Both the position numbers and the translations under genes were made by a program. Under the pieces are notes generated by a model. It was not told the origin of the DNA. It saw only the letters and a list, made by a program, of their open reading frames with translations, and did no database searches. A stretch of 45,925 nucleotides of DNA from Bacteroidales bacterium (GTDB lineage: Bacteria > Bacteroidota > Bacteroidia > Bacteroidales > UBA932), in contig JAGCYZ010000023.1 of NCBI GenBank assembly GCA_017960545.1, positions 1 through 45,925 of the forward strand, given 5' to 3'. How positions within the stretch are numbered: position 1 is the first letter of the stretch; every line of letters begins with the position of its first letter. Positions 7,881 through 14,653 of this stretch are shown here, piece after piece.

Positions 7881-8929
7881 AGCAACAGCAGGGCTGCAAG
7901 GCAGGTTATTCCTGCCGCCTGCAGCCATACGCGGCCGCGGGAACGGGCTTTTACGGAGTATTCCGTAGCATCCCGGGCCAGGATCATGAACATTTCATCC
8001 CCGGCAGGGATGGATTGCTTATCCCATTTTGCTATGACGGTGCCGTCTTCAAGATAGGTCGCTCCCCCGTTGGAACGGTTAAGGGCGACGGCTGTACGGT
8101 AATCCGTAGTGTAAGCGCTAAGCCTCAAATCCAAAGGAACGCTCTCCGCATTGGCAGCGGCGATGAGAATGAGACAGTTGGCGCCGTTCATAAAGGCTTC
8201 GTTGCCGGACTCGGTGATGCGTGCCCAGTCCTGGACTTCCATTTTCTCAGGCTCATAGACAGAATAGATGAGCACCTTGCCATAAGTGGCCAGTTCGTCG
8301 TAATAATCACCGTAATCGTCCTTGAAGGAGAGGATTGGGGCATCCTGGTCGTAGTTCCCGTTAGCGCCGAATATTTCCGACTGGGGAGCGTAAGGAGTGA
8401 AATCCACCAGAGGCAAGTGTTTCTGCGAGTAAACAGCGACTGCAAGAATGATAAGGGTTGCCATTCCAAAGCCCACATAACGGATGTTGCGCGGCGGAGG
8501 CATCAGTTTGAACGGCAGGAACGCCGGGATGCAGAAGATGCAGAGAACTATGTTCTTGAGGAATGTCTGCAGGTGGGTAAGGTGTATGGCCTCTCCAAAG
8601 CAGCCGCAGTCCATATCCGGGTTCTTTATGAGCAGGAACAGGGTTACGACCGTGAAGAATGCCATCATTGCCATTGTGACCAGCGCCACTATCTTGCTCC
8701 AGACTCCGGCAAGCAAAGCTGCGCCTACCAGCGCCTCCAGCAGCGACAGGGCTACTGCCAGGAACCTGTCCATTCCCATAAGGAAGGTAAGGTTGAAGAA
8801 CTTGAGGTATTCCCTGACAATGAGTGTGGTACCAACAGGGTCTATAAGCTTGAGCATGCCGGACAGGAAGAAAACCAGTCCGATCAGGCAAGCGAAAAGG
8901 CGGCGGAAACCGCTGTAGAAAGCGCTCAT
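7877..8929 (-). CDS. DoxX/MauE-like membrane protein (BT_3928-type)
   Basis: A 350-residue membrane protein. The first 170 or so residues are a DoxX/MauE-like four-helix domain containing the MauE-type motif DCGCFG between predicted helices. The rest is a predicted periplasmic domain of unknown function (about 185-330, with YGDYYDEL and DWARITESGNEAF) and a C-terminal hydrophobic helix. MauE-type proteins have been linked to maturation of disulfide-rich periplasmic proteins, so a redox role is possible but is inference. It begins 2 bp after tmk in the same operon and converges on the VKOR-DsbA gene with a 4-bp overlap. Confidence 0.75.
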   Translation of the reverse strand: MSAFYSGFRRLFACLIGLVFFLSGMLKLIDPVGTTLIVREYLKFFNLTFLMGMDRFLAVALSLLEALVGAALLAGVWSKIVALVTMAMMAFFTVVTLFLLIKNPDMDCGCFGEAIHLTHLQTFLKNIVLCIFCIPAFLPFKLMPPPRNIRYVGFGMATLIILAVAVYSQKHLPLVDFTPYAPQSEIFGANGNYDQDAPILSFKDDYGDYYDELATYGKVLIYSVYEPEKMEVQDWARITESGNEAFMNGANCLILIAAANAESVPLDLRLSAYTTDYRTAVALNRSNGGATYLEDGTVIAKWDKQSIPAGDEMFMILARDATEYSVKARSRGRVWLQAAGITCLAALLLL

Positions 8930-8931
8930 AA

Positions 8932-9612
8932 CTATTTCAGGCGGCTGTCAACCGCAGTTTTGATTTTATTGAATATGTCGTCCGGAGGGAGCATGTTGCC
9001 TTCCGGGGATGAACAGTCTATGATAAGGAAATCCTTGTCAAGGGAAGCCTGGCGCCGGTACATGTCACGGACGCGTTTCTGGAATTCTATGTCCGCCTCG
9101 TGGATGTCCTGCCTGCCCTGAAGGTAGCTGCGGTCCTCCCCTTTGCGGTTTGCATTGAGGCTTGATTCCACAAAAGAGATTGGCACGTCAAGGAAAATGT
9201 TCAGGTCCGGGCGCGGAAGGTCAAAGCGGCCGTATTCCGTATTCAGGATCCACTCCCGCAGATACTCCGCTTTCTGAAGGGTTGGCATCTTGGCGCATTG
9301 GTATGCCACGTTGGAATATACGTAACGGTCAAGAAGGACCACGGTCCCGTTCTCAAGGGAGCGTTTTATGGCCGGGGATGCGCCGTGGCGGTCTTCTGCG
9401 AACAGGAGCGCCACCAGTTGCGGATGCACCTTGTCAATGGCTCCGAACTCACCTTTGAGGAAATTGCTTATGAGTTCTCCGTACACAGGGGCGTCGTACC
9501 TGGGGAAATGAATGTATTCCAGACTGCCGAAGCGGCTCCGCAAATACTCTGCGAGCCTTTTGACCTGGGTGGATTTCCCAGCTCCGTCCAAACCTTCCAA
9601 TACTACCAGCAT
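8932..9612 (-). CDS. tmk: Thymidylate kinase
   Basis: Phosphorylates dTMP to dTDP for DNA synthesis; cytoplasmic. The 226-residue protein has a P-loop (GLDGAGKST, residues 8-16), the DR(Y) motif in LLDRYVYSNVAYQ, and a lid region with several arginines. The start is the ATG at 9612 (MLVVLEGLDGAGKST); an upstream in-frame ATG at 9639 would add nine residues but precedes the -7 box. TATATTTG ends 5 nt before the ATG, so the mRNA may be leaderless. It diverges from folP across a 39-bp gap and is followed by the DoxX-like gene. Confidence 0.96.
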   Translation of the reverse strand: MLVVLEGLDGAGKSTQVKRLAEYLRSRFGSLEYIHFPRYDAPVYGELISNFLKGEFGAIDKVHPQLVALLFAEDRHGASPAIKRSLENGTVVLLDRYVYSNVAYQCAKMPTLQKAEYLREWILNTEYGRFDLPRPDLNIFLDVPISFVESSLNANRKGEDRSYLQGRQDIHEADIEFQKRVRDMYRRQASLDKDFLIIDCSSPEGNMLPPDDIFNKIKTAVDSRLK

Positions 9613-9617
9613 ATTTA

Positions 9618-9625
9618 CAAATATA
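9618..9625 (-). promoter_or_regulatory. -7 element of tmk, 5 nt from the start codon
   Basis: TATATTTG on the minus strand matches TAnnTTTG; its last G is 5 nt before the tmk ATG. Transcription would begin at or next to the start codon. Confidence 0.6.
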
Positions 9626-9639
9626 CCCAAAAATTTCAA

Positions 9640-9647
9640 TATTTTTG
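9640..9647 (+). promoter_or_regulatory. -7 element of folP, 4 nt from the start codon
   Basis: TATTTTTG on the plus strand matches TAnnTTTG and ends 4 nt before the folP ATG. It is divergent from the tmk box; both fit within the 39-bp intergenic gap. Confidence 0.6.
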
Positions 9648-9651
9648 CACT

Positions 9652-10356
9652 ATGGAAGTACAGATAATGGGCATATTCAACGCCACCGGGGATTCATTCT
9701 ACGCCCCCAGCCGATACAACGCCTCAGTGCTGGTTTCAGGGGCTGACATAATTGATATAGGGGCCGAATCCACCCGCCCCGGATACAAGCCCGTCCCTGC
9801 CGCCGAGCAGTGGAAAAGGCTTGAGCCTGTACTCAAGTCCCTGCCCTCCGGCCTGAACGTTTCCATAGACACCACCAGCGCCCTGGTTATCGAGCGCACA
9901 ATGCAGCTTCTGGGACGCAAGGTCATCGTCAATGACATCTCCGCAGGGCAGGACGATCCCGCAATGCTCCCCCTTGCCGGGCGCGAAGGCCTCACCTTTG
10001 TGGCAATGCACCGCGGAGGCTTCTTCCAAAGGGGCGAAGTGGCTGACTTCTTCAGGAACTGGCGCCTGAAGGCCGAGGACCTGGGCGTCACGGACTGGAT
10101 CCTGGACCCCGGCTTCGGCTTTGGGAAAGATATCGCCCAGAACTGGGAGCTGCTGGTGAACCTGCGCGAGCTCAAGGCCCTGGGACGCCCCGTGCTGGTG
10201 GGCGTTTCAATGAAGAGGATGACCTGCGCGAGCGCCTATGCGACAGAAAAAGCGCACCTGTGTGCGCTGGAGGGAGGGGCGGATATCCTCAGGGTGCATA
10301 ACGTGGCGGCCGCCAGGGCCACCGTGCGCCGGTTTCATTCACCTTCTATGATGTAA
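9652..10356 (+). CDS. folP: Dihydropteroate synthase, divergent and short
   Basis: Condenses p-aminobenzoate with dihydropterin pyrophosphate in folate synthesis. At 234 residues it is shorter than the usual 270-290. Family signatures are present: MGIFNATGDSF at the N-terminus (usual MGILNVTPDSF), DIGAESTRPG, DPGFGFGK and GGADILRVHNV. Two normally invariant sites differ: the loop-1 proline is Gly, and the SRK triad is SMK (GVSMKRM), so the pterin-contacting lysine stays but the arginine is lost. The ATG at 9652 is favoured because it begins the conserved block and lies just after a -7 box; the frame is open further upstream only across tmk. The last 22 bp overlap the convergent FtsB-like gene. 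Confidence 0.88.
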   Translation: MEVQIMGIFNATGDSFYAPSRYNASVLVSGADIIDIGAESTRPGYKPVPAAEQWKRLEPVLKSLPSGLNVSIDTTSALVIERTMQLLGRKVIVNDISAGQDDPAMLPLAGREGLTFVAMHRGGFFQRGEVADFFRNWRLKAEDLGVTDWILDPGFGFGKDIAQNWELLVNLRELKALGRPVLVGVSMKRMTCASAYATEKAHLCALEGGADILRVHNVAAARATVRRFHSPSMM

Positions 10357-10616
10357 ACGTCCTCGTCCGGGGCGGCGAACTGGAAATTCTCACGGGCGAA
10401 TTTTTCAAGGGTATCCTTATCGGTGGAAAGGTTGCGCAACTGCTCCTCGAGCTGCGCGTTGCTCTTCTGATAGTACTCTATCTGCCTGCGCTGGCGCAGG
10501 AGTGTCATTTCTGCACCTATCCAGCGTATGAGGTTGTCTCTCATAAGGAAGGTTATCACCACAAGGAATATTGCGGAAGACACTATTATGTATTTGACCA
10601 CCGGGCTCTTTTTCAT
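10335..10616 (-). CDS. FtsB/DivIC-like septum formation protein
   Basis: Small bitopic membrane protein of the septum formation initiator family, which acts with FtsL and FtsQ-type partners in the divisome. The 93-residue protein has a short cytoplasmic N-terminus, one membrane helix (about 8-25), then a coiled coil rich in Glu and Gln (about 36-75), and the conserved end with KFARENFQFAAPDEDVYI. TAAATTTG ends 5 nt before the ATG at 10616. It overlaps the 3' end of folP by 22 bp in the convergent orientation. Confidence 0.88.
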   Translation of the reverse strand: MKKSPVVKYIIVSSAIFLVVITFLMRDNLIRWIGAEMTLLRQRRQIEYYQKSNAQLEEQLRNLSTDKDTLEKFARENFQFAAPDEDVYIIEGE

Positions 10617-10621
10617 ATTTG

Positions 10622-10629
10622 CAAATTTA
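10622..10629 (-). promoter_or_regulatory. -7 element of the FtsB-like gene, 5 nt from the start codon
   Basis: TAAATTTG on the minus strand matches TAnnTTTG; 5 nt separate it from the ATG at 10616. Confidence 0.6.
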
Positions 10630-10631
10630 AC

Positions 10632-10639
10632 TAAATTTG
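10632..10639 (+). promoter_or_regulatory. -7 element of the 10661 operon
   Basis: TAAATTTG on the plus strand matches TAnnTTTG, 21 nt before the ATG at 10661. It lies back to back with the minus-strand box at 10622-10629, only 2 bp apart. It would drive the nucleotidyltransferase-to-porin operon. Confidence 0.6.
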
Positions 10640-10660
10640 TAAACTATAACCAATAAAAAT

Positions 10661-11593
10661 ATGAAGCCTACATTAGTTGTCCTTGCGGCAGGAATGGGAA
10701 GCCGCTACGGCGGTCTCAAACAGATGGACGGGCTGGGCCCTCACAACGAGACCATCATAGATTACTCTATTTACGATGCAGTCCGCGCCGGATTCGGAAA
10801 AGTCGTTTACATTGTCCGCGAATATTTCAAGGAGCAGTTCCAGGATACAGTAAAACAGAAATACAGTTCAGTGCGCTGCGTTGACGGCAGTCCGCTGGAA
10901 TTCCAGTTCGTGACACAGGAACTGGACAAGATTCCCGCCGGATATGTTGTCAATTCCGAGCGCGTGAAGCCCTGGGGAACGGCGCACGCCGTCCTTATGG
11001 CCGCGGAGGCTGTGGGCGAGCCCTTCGCCGTGATCAACGGAGACGACTACTATGGCCGCGAGTCCTTCCAGATCCTTGCAGACTGGCTCCGCCGGCACGA
11101 GAACAGTACCGGAGAGTACTGCATTGTGGGATTCAAGCTTGAGAACACCCTGTCAGAGTCCGGAGGCGTCTCCCGCGGAATATGCTCTTACGACAAGGAC
11201 AACAACCTGATTGACGTGGTGGAGCACCATATGATTGCCCGCGAGGCAGACGGAGAGATACGCGGCGACAGCACCGCCACTTTGGAACACGTACTTCTCA
11301 ACGGATCGGACCTTTGCTCCATGAACATGTGGGGCTTCACACCGGATTATTTCGAGAAGAGCGCAGTGATATTCGAGCAATTCCTTGCCGCCCACAGCCA
11401 GGAGCTCAAGAGTGAGTACTACATACCTTACGCCGTTGACCAGATGATAAAGAAGGGCGGAGACAAATGTGAAGTGCTCTGCACCCCTTCACGCTGGTTT
11501 GGAGTGACCTATCAGCAGGACCGCCCGGGCGTTGTGGCAAAATTCGAACAATTGGTAAAAGACGGCATTTATCCTTCACCGCTTTATGAGTAA
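10661..11593 (+). CDS. Sugar-phosphate nucleotidyltransferase family protein
   Basis: A 310-residue protein with the NTP-transferase fold. The nucleotide-binding signature is LAAGMGSRYGGLKQMDGLGP (residues 8-27) and the metal-binding acidic pair is NGDDYYG (about residues 125-131). It probably couples a sugar 1-phosphate to UTP or another NTP, but the substrate cannot be read from the sequence. It heads an operon with a CPBP protease, an AmgK-type kinase and a MurU-like enzyme, so an envelope or amino-sugar role is likely (inference). The next gene starts inside its last codons (8-bp overlap). Confidence 0.85.
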   Translation: MKPTLVVLAAGMGSRYGGLKQMDGLGPHNETIIDYSIYDAVRAGFGKVVYIVREYFKEQFQDTVKQKYSSVRCVDGSPLEFQFVTQELDKIPAGYVVNSERVKPWGTAHAVLMAAEAVGEPFAVINGDDYYGRESFQILADWLRRHENSTGEYCIVGFKLENTLSESGGVSRGICSYDKDNNLIDVVEHHMIAREADGEIRGDSTATLEHVLLNGSDLCSMNMWGFTPDYFEKSAVIFEQFLAAHSQELKSEYYIPYAVDQMIKKGGDKCEVLCTPSRWFGVTYQQDRPGVVAKFEQLVKDGIYPSPLYE

Positions 11594-12515
11594 GAAAGTC
11601 AAAAACTATAACTTCTACGGCAATTTCCCATTTTTCACTCCGGGATTCAAAGGTTGTATAATACTGCTTCTGATGTTCCTTTTAGGAGCCGTACTGGGCA
11701 CTGTGATTGCCGCGATAATAGCCGCCCCCTTCGCATCATCTTCACCTGAAACCACGGTTGAGCTGGTGACGGTCGTTTCTTATCCTGTAATGTTCATCCC
11801 GCCAATGATTTATGCTTCGCTGCAAAGCAAGCGCAATTCGTTCTTTGACGTGGGATACGCGCTGGACAGCAACAACTTTGGCGAGATGGGCGGTCTGATG
11901 GCTGCTCTCAAGGCCACTTTGCTGGTGCTTGCCGCAGGTTTTATCATCGATATCCTGGGATACGTAATGCCTGATATGCCCGATTGGCTGGAGAACGCGC
12001 TCCAAGGCCTCACCGGAGGCAATGTATGGATCAACTTCTTGTGCGTATCCATATTCGCTCCATTCTTTGAGGAGTGGCTCTGCAGAGGAATGGTACTCCG
12101 CGGCCTGCTCAACTATAAGAAGGCAGACGGAAGCAACGGCATCAAGCCTATATGGGCGATAGTCATCTCCGCAGCCGTATTCGCCGCCATCCACGGCAAT
12201 ATCTGGCAGGCGCTTCCGGCTTTCATAATCGGCCTGGCAATGGGTCTGGTTTATTACAAGACCGGATCCTTGAAGCTGACAATGCTCATGCACTTTGTGA
12301 ACAATACCCTGGCTCTTGTCATGGGGCAGATTGACTCACTCAAAGATTACAACTACTGGATTGAGATTATGGGCGCCAGATGGTACTGGCTTGCCTTTGC
12401 CGCTTGCGCTATACTCACTTTCTTGATAGTCAGAGCGTTCCTTGCACTGCCCAACAAGAACCCAAAGGGCGGATGCGACATCATAGACCCCAACGAAGCC
12501 ATAGCGGAAGCATAG
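11586..12515 (+). CDS. CPBP-family intramembrane metalloprotease
   Basis: A 309-residue multi-pass membrane protein of the CAAX prenyl protease / bacteriocin-processing (ABI) family. Motif 1 is EEWLCR (Glu162, Glu163, Arg167), motif 2 FAAIH (His203) and motif 3 HFVNN (His236, Asn240), so the catalytic set is complete. About seven or eight hydrophobic segments are visible. Substrates are unknown. It overlaps the upstream gene by 8 bp and is followed 1 bp later by the kinase-RapZ fusion. Confidence 0.9.
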   Translation: MSKKVKNYNFYGNFPFFTPGFKGCIILLLMFLLGAVLGTVIAAIIAAPFASSSPETTVELVTVVSYPVMFIPPMIYASLQSKRNSFFDVGYALDSNNFGEMGGLMAALKATLLVLAAGFIIDILGYVMPDMPDWLENALQGLTGGNVWINFLCVSIFAPFFEEWLCRGMVLRGLLNYKKADGSNGIKPIWAIVISAAVFAAIHGNIWQALPAFIIGLAMGLVYYKTGSLKLTMLMHFVNNTLALVMGQIDSLKDYNYWIEIMGARWYWLAFAACAILTFLIVRAFLALPNKNPKGGCDIIDPNEAIAEA

Positions 12516-12516
12516 G

Positions 12517-13914
12517 ATGGACGTACTCGATTCCTTGTTCCTCAGCCTCACCTCGCAGGAGTGCACACGGCGGACTCCCCTTTCCAAGGGAGGAAGCCGG
12601 AGGCGCTATTTCCGCCTTGCCGCAGGGCAAGGCCCTTCCTGCATAGGCGTCATAGGGACTGACAAGGACGAGAACGCAGCCTTTATTGCTATCAGCTCAC
12701 ACTTCAGAGAACAGGGCCTTCCCGTTCCCAAGGTGCTCGCCGTTTCTGACGACGGCCTGGCCTACCTCCAGGAAGACCTGGGCGACGACAACCTGTACGA
12801 TGTGATAGCCCCGGGACGGAGAAAGGGAGAATACTCCCCCCAGGAGCGCGACCTTCTGAAACGCACCGTCTCCCTGCTGCCGGAACTTCAGTTCCGGGGT
12901 GCGGAAGGGTTTGACTTCAGCGTCTGCTATCCACAGAGCGCTTTTGACGGCAGGAACATAGACTTCGACCTCAACTACTTCAAATACTGCTTCCTCAAGG
13001 AAAGCGGAGTGGAGTTCAACGAGATCATCCTGCAGGACGATTTCGAGAAGTTCAAGGCCGATCTCCTGGCCTGCGGCGGCACGGACACCTTTATGTACCG
13101 GGACTTCCAGTCCAGGAACGTGATGCTGGTGGACGGGCAGCCGTATTTCATAGATTTCCAGGGAGGGCGCAAGGGCCCCATATACTACGACGTGGCCTCG
13201 TTCCTGTGGCAGGCAAGCTCCCGCTTCAGCCCTTCCCTCCGGGAAGAACTGCTGGACGTGTACCTCGCGAGCCTCAGGCGCTTTGCCAGCGTGGACGACG
13301 CGGAATTCCGCTCCAGGCTTCGCCTGTTCGTTCTTTTCCGCTGCCTTCAGGTGCTGGGCGCTTACGGATTCAGGGGCCTCATAGAGAGGAAAGAGTATTT
13401 TGTGCAGAGCATTCCTGCCGCGCTTGACAACTTGCGCGCGCTGGGAGACTTCCCGCAGTATCCATACCTGGACCAGGTCATAAAGGAGTTGTGCAAGCCA
13501 AAGGAAAAGCCCTTGGAAGACGGCCTCCTGCACATTGACATAATCAGTTTCTCCTACAAGAAAGGGCTCCCGCAGGACAGCTCCGGAAATGGAGGAGGTT
13601 ACATATTTGACTGCCGCGCCGTCCATAATCCCGGGAAATACGCCCGCTTTGCCAACAGCACGGGAAAGGATGCGGATGTAATCCAGTTCCTGGAGGAAGA
13701 CGGAGAGGTGCTGGTGTTCCTTGACAGCGTGTACAAGCTGGTGGACGCTCACGTGCAAAGGTTCCTGGAAAGGGGCTTCACGCATCTGCAGCTTTGCTTC
13801 GGGTGTACCGGAGGGCAGCACCGCTCGGTTTACTGCGCCTGCGCGGTGGAAAAACATTTGAAAGACAGATTCCCCCAGACGGTGGTCAAGGTCACCCACA
13901 GGGAAATGGAATAG
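12517..13914 (+). CDS. amgK: AmgK-like sugar kinase fused to a RapZ C-terminal domain
   Basis: A 465-residue two-domain protein. Residues about 15-310 form an aminoglycoside-phosphotransferase-like kinase of the type of AmgK, which makes the 1-phosphates of N-acetylmuramate and GlcNAc: nucleotide loop GGSRRRYFRL (25-34), acidic LQEDLGDDNLYD (84-95), catalytic loop YRDFQSRN (Asp196, Asn201; the usual His is Arg) and metal site IDFQGG (Asp213). Residues about 338-465 match the RapZ C-terminal domain: FDCRAVHNPG (364-373), GCTGGQHRSVY (429-439) and THREME at the end. In E. coli this RapZ domain senses GlcN6P and binds RNA. The RapZ ATPase domain is absent. The gene lies 4 bp before a MurU-like gene, which supports the AmgK assignment. 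Substrate and sensing role are inference. Confidence 0.85.
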   Translation: MDVLDSLFLSLTSQECTRRTPLSKGGSRRRYFRLAAGQGPSCIGVIGTDKDENAAFIAISSHFREQGLPVPKVLAVSDDGLAYLQEDLGDDNLYDVIAPGRRKGEYSPQERDLLKRTVSLLPELQFRGAEGFDFSVCYPQSAFDGRNIDFDLNYFKYCFLKESGVEFNEIILQDDFEKFKADLLACGGTDTFMYRDFQSRNVMLVDGQPYFIDFQGGRKGPIYYDVASFLWQASSRFSPSLREELLDVYLASLRRFASVDDAEFRSRLRLFVLFRCLQVLGAYGFRGLIERKEYFVQSIPAALDNLRALGDFPQYPYLDQVIKELCKPKEKPLEDGLLHIDIISFSYKKGLPQDSSGNGGGYIFDCRAVHNPGKYARFANSTGKDADVIQFLEEDGEVLVFLDSVYKLVDAHVQRFLERGFTHLQLCFGCTGGQHRSVYCACAVEKHLKDRFPQTVVKVTHREME

Positions 13915-13918
13915 GGAA

Positions 13919-14653
13919 ATGAAGGCTTTTATATTTGCAGCCGGCCTGGGAACCAGGCTCAAACCTCTTACGGACCGTATGCCCAAGGCATTGGTGCCCG
14001 TGGGAGGGAAGCCATTGATATGGCACGTGATACGCAAGCTGCAGAAAGCCGGCGTGGACGAGTTTGTAATAAACGTCCACCATTTTGCCGAATTGATTTC
14101 GGACTACCTTGAACTGGAAGACTTCTTCGGGTCAAAGATAGAGCTGAGCGTAGAAGAGGATATGCCCCTGGAGACTGGCGGAGGACTCAGGAAAGCGGCA
14201 GAATTATTGCAGGGTTCAGGAAGTTTCTTCGCGCACAATGTGGATATCATATCCAACGCTGACTTGAAAGCGATGGCGGAAGAGGAGCGCCCCGGCGCCC
14301 TGGCCACACTGCTGGTAAGCCAACGGAAGACCCAGCGCTACCTGTTGTTCAACCGGGATATGAGACTGGTGGGATGGACCAACGTGGCCACGGGAGAGGT
14401 CCGCAGCCCGTTCAAAGACCTTCGCTTGGAGGACTGCGGCAAATATGCTTTTGCTGGCATTCACTATATATCGGAGAAAATCCTACCTTTGCTGCAGGAA
14501 ATGCCGGAAAGGTTCTCCATAATGGACTTCTACATCCGTAATGCGGCGGAATTCCCCATTTACGGATACGCCCCCCAAGGGCTGGAGATTGTTGACGCCG
14601 GAAAACCGGAGACCCTGCAAAGGGCCTCGCAGATGATTGAATTGGGACAATGA
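13919..14653 (+). CDS. murU: MurU-like nucleotidyltransferase
   Basis: A 244-residue NTP-transferase with the signature FAAGLGTRLKPLTDRMPKAL (6-25), PVGGKPLIWH, an acidic metal site in AHNVDIISNADL, and ETGGGL. It resembles MurU, which turns MurNAc 1-phosphate into UDP-MurNAc in cell-wall recycling, and also mannose-1-phosphate guanylyltransferase-like proteins. Direct coupling to the AmgK-type kinase 4 bp upstream favours MurU. It overlaps the porin gene by 4 bp (ATGA). Confidence 0.8.
   Translation: MKAFIFAAGLGTRLKPLTDRMPKALVPVGGKPLIWHVIRKLQKAGVDEFVINVHHFAELISDYLELEDFFGSKIELSVEEDMPLETGGGLRKAAELLQGSGSFFAHNVDIISNADLKAMAEEERPGALATLLVSQRKTQRYLLFNRDMRLVGWTNVATGEVRSPFKDLRLEDCGKYAFAGIHYISEKILPLLQEMPERFSIMDFYIRNAAEFPIYGYAPQGLEIVDAGKPETLQRASQMIELGQ

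Noticed and set aside
7799-9121. A 440-residue plus-strand open frame over the DoxX-like and tmk genes
   Set aside because: It runs antisense to two recognised genes with conserved motifs; its translation is low-complexity and matches no family.
12697-14037. A 446-residue minus-strand open frame over the kinase-RapZ gene
   Set aside because: Antisense shadow of a gene with clear catalytic motifs, and the G+C-rich codons explain the lack of stops.
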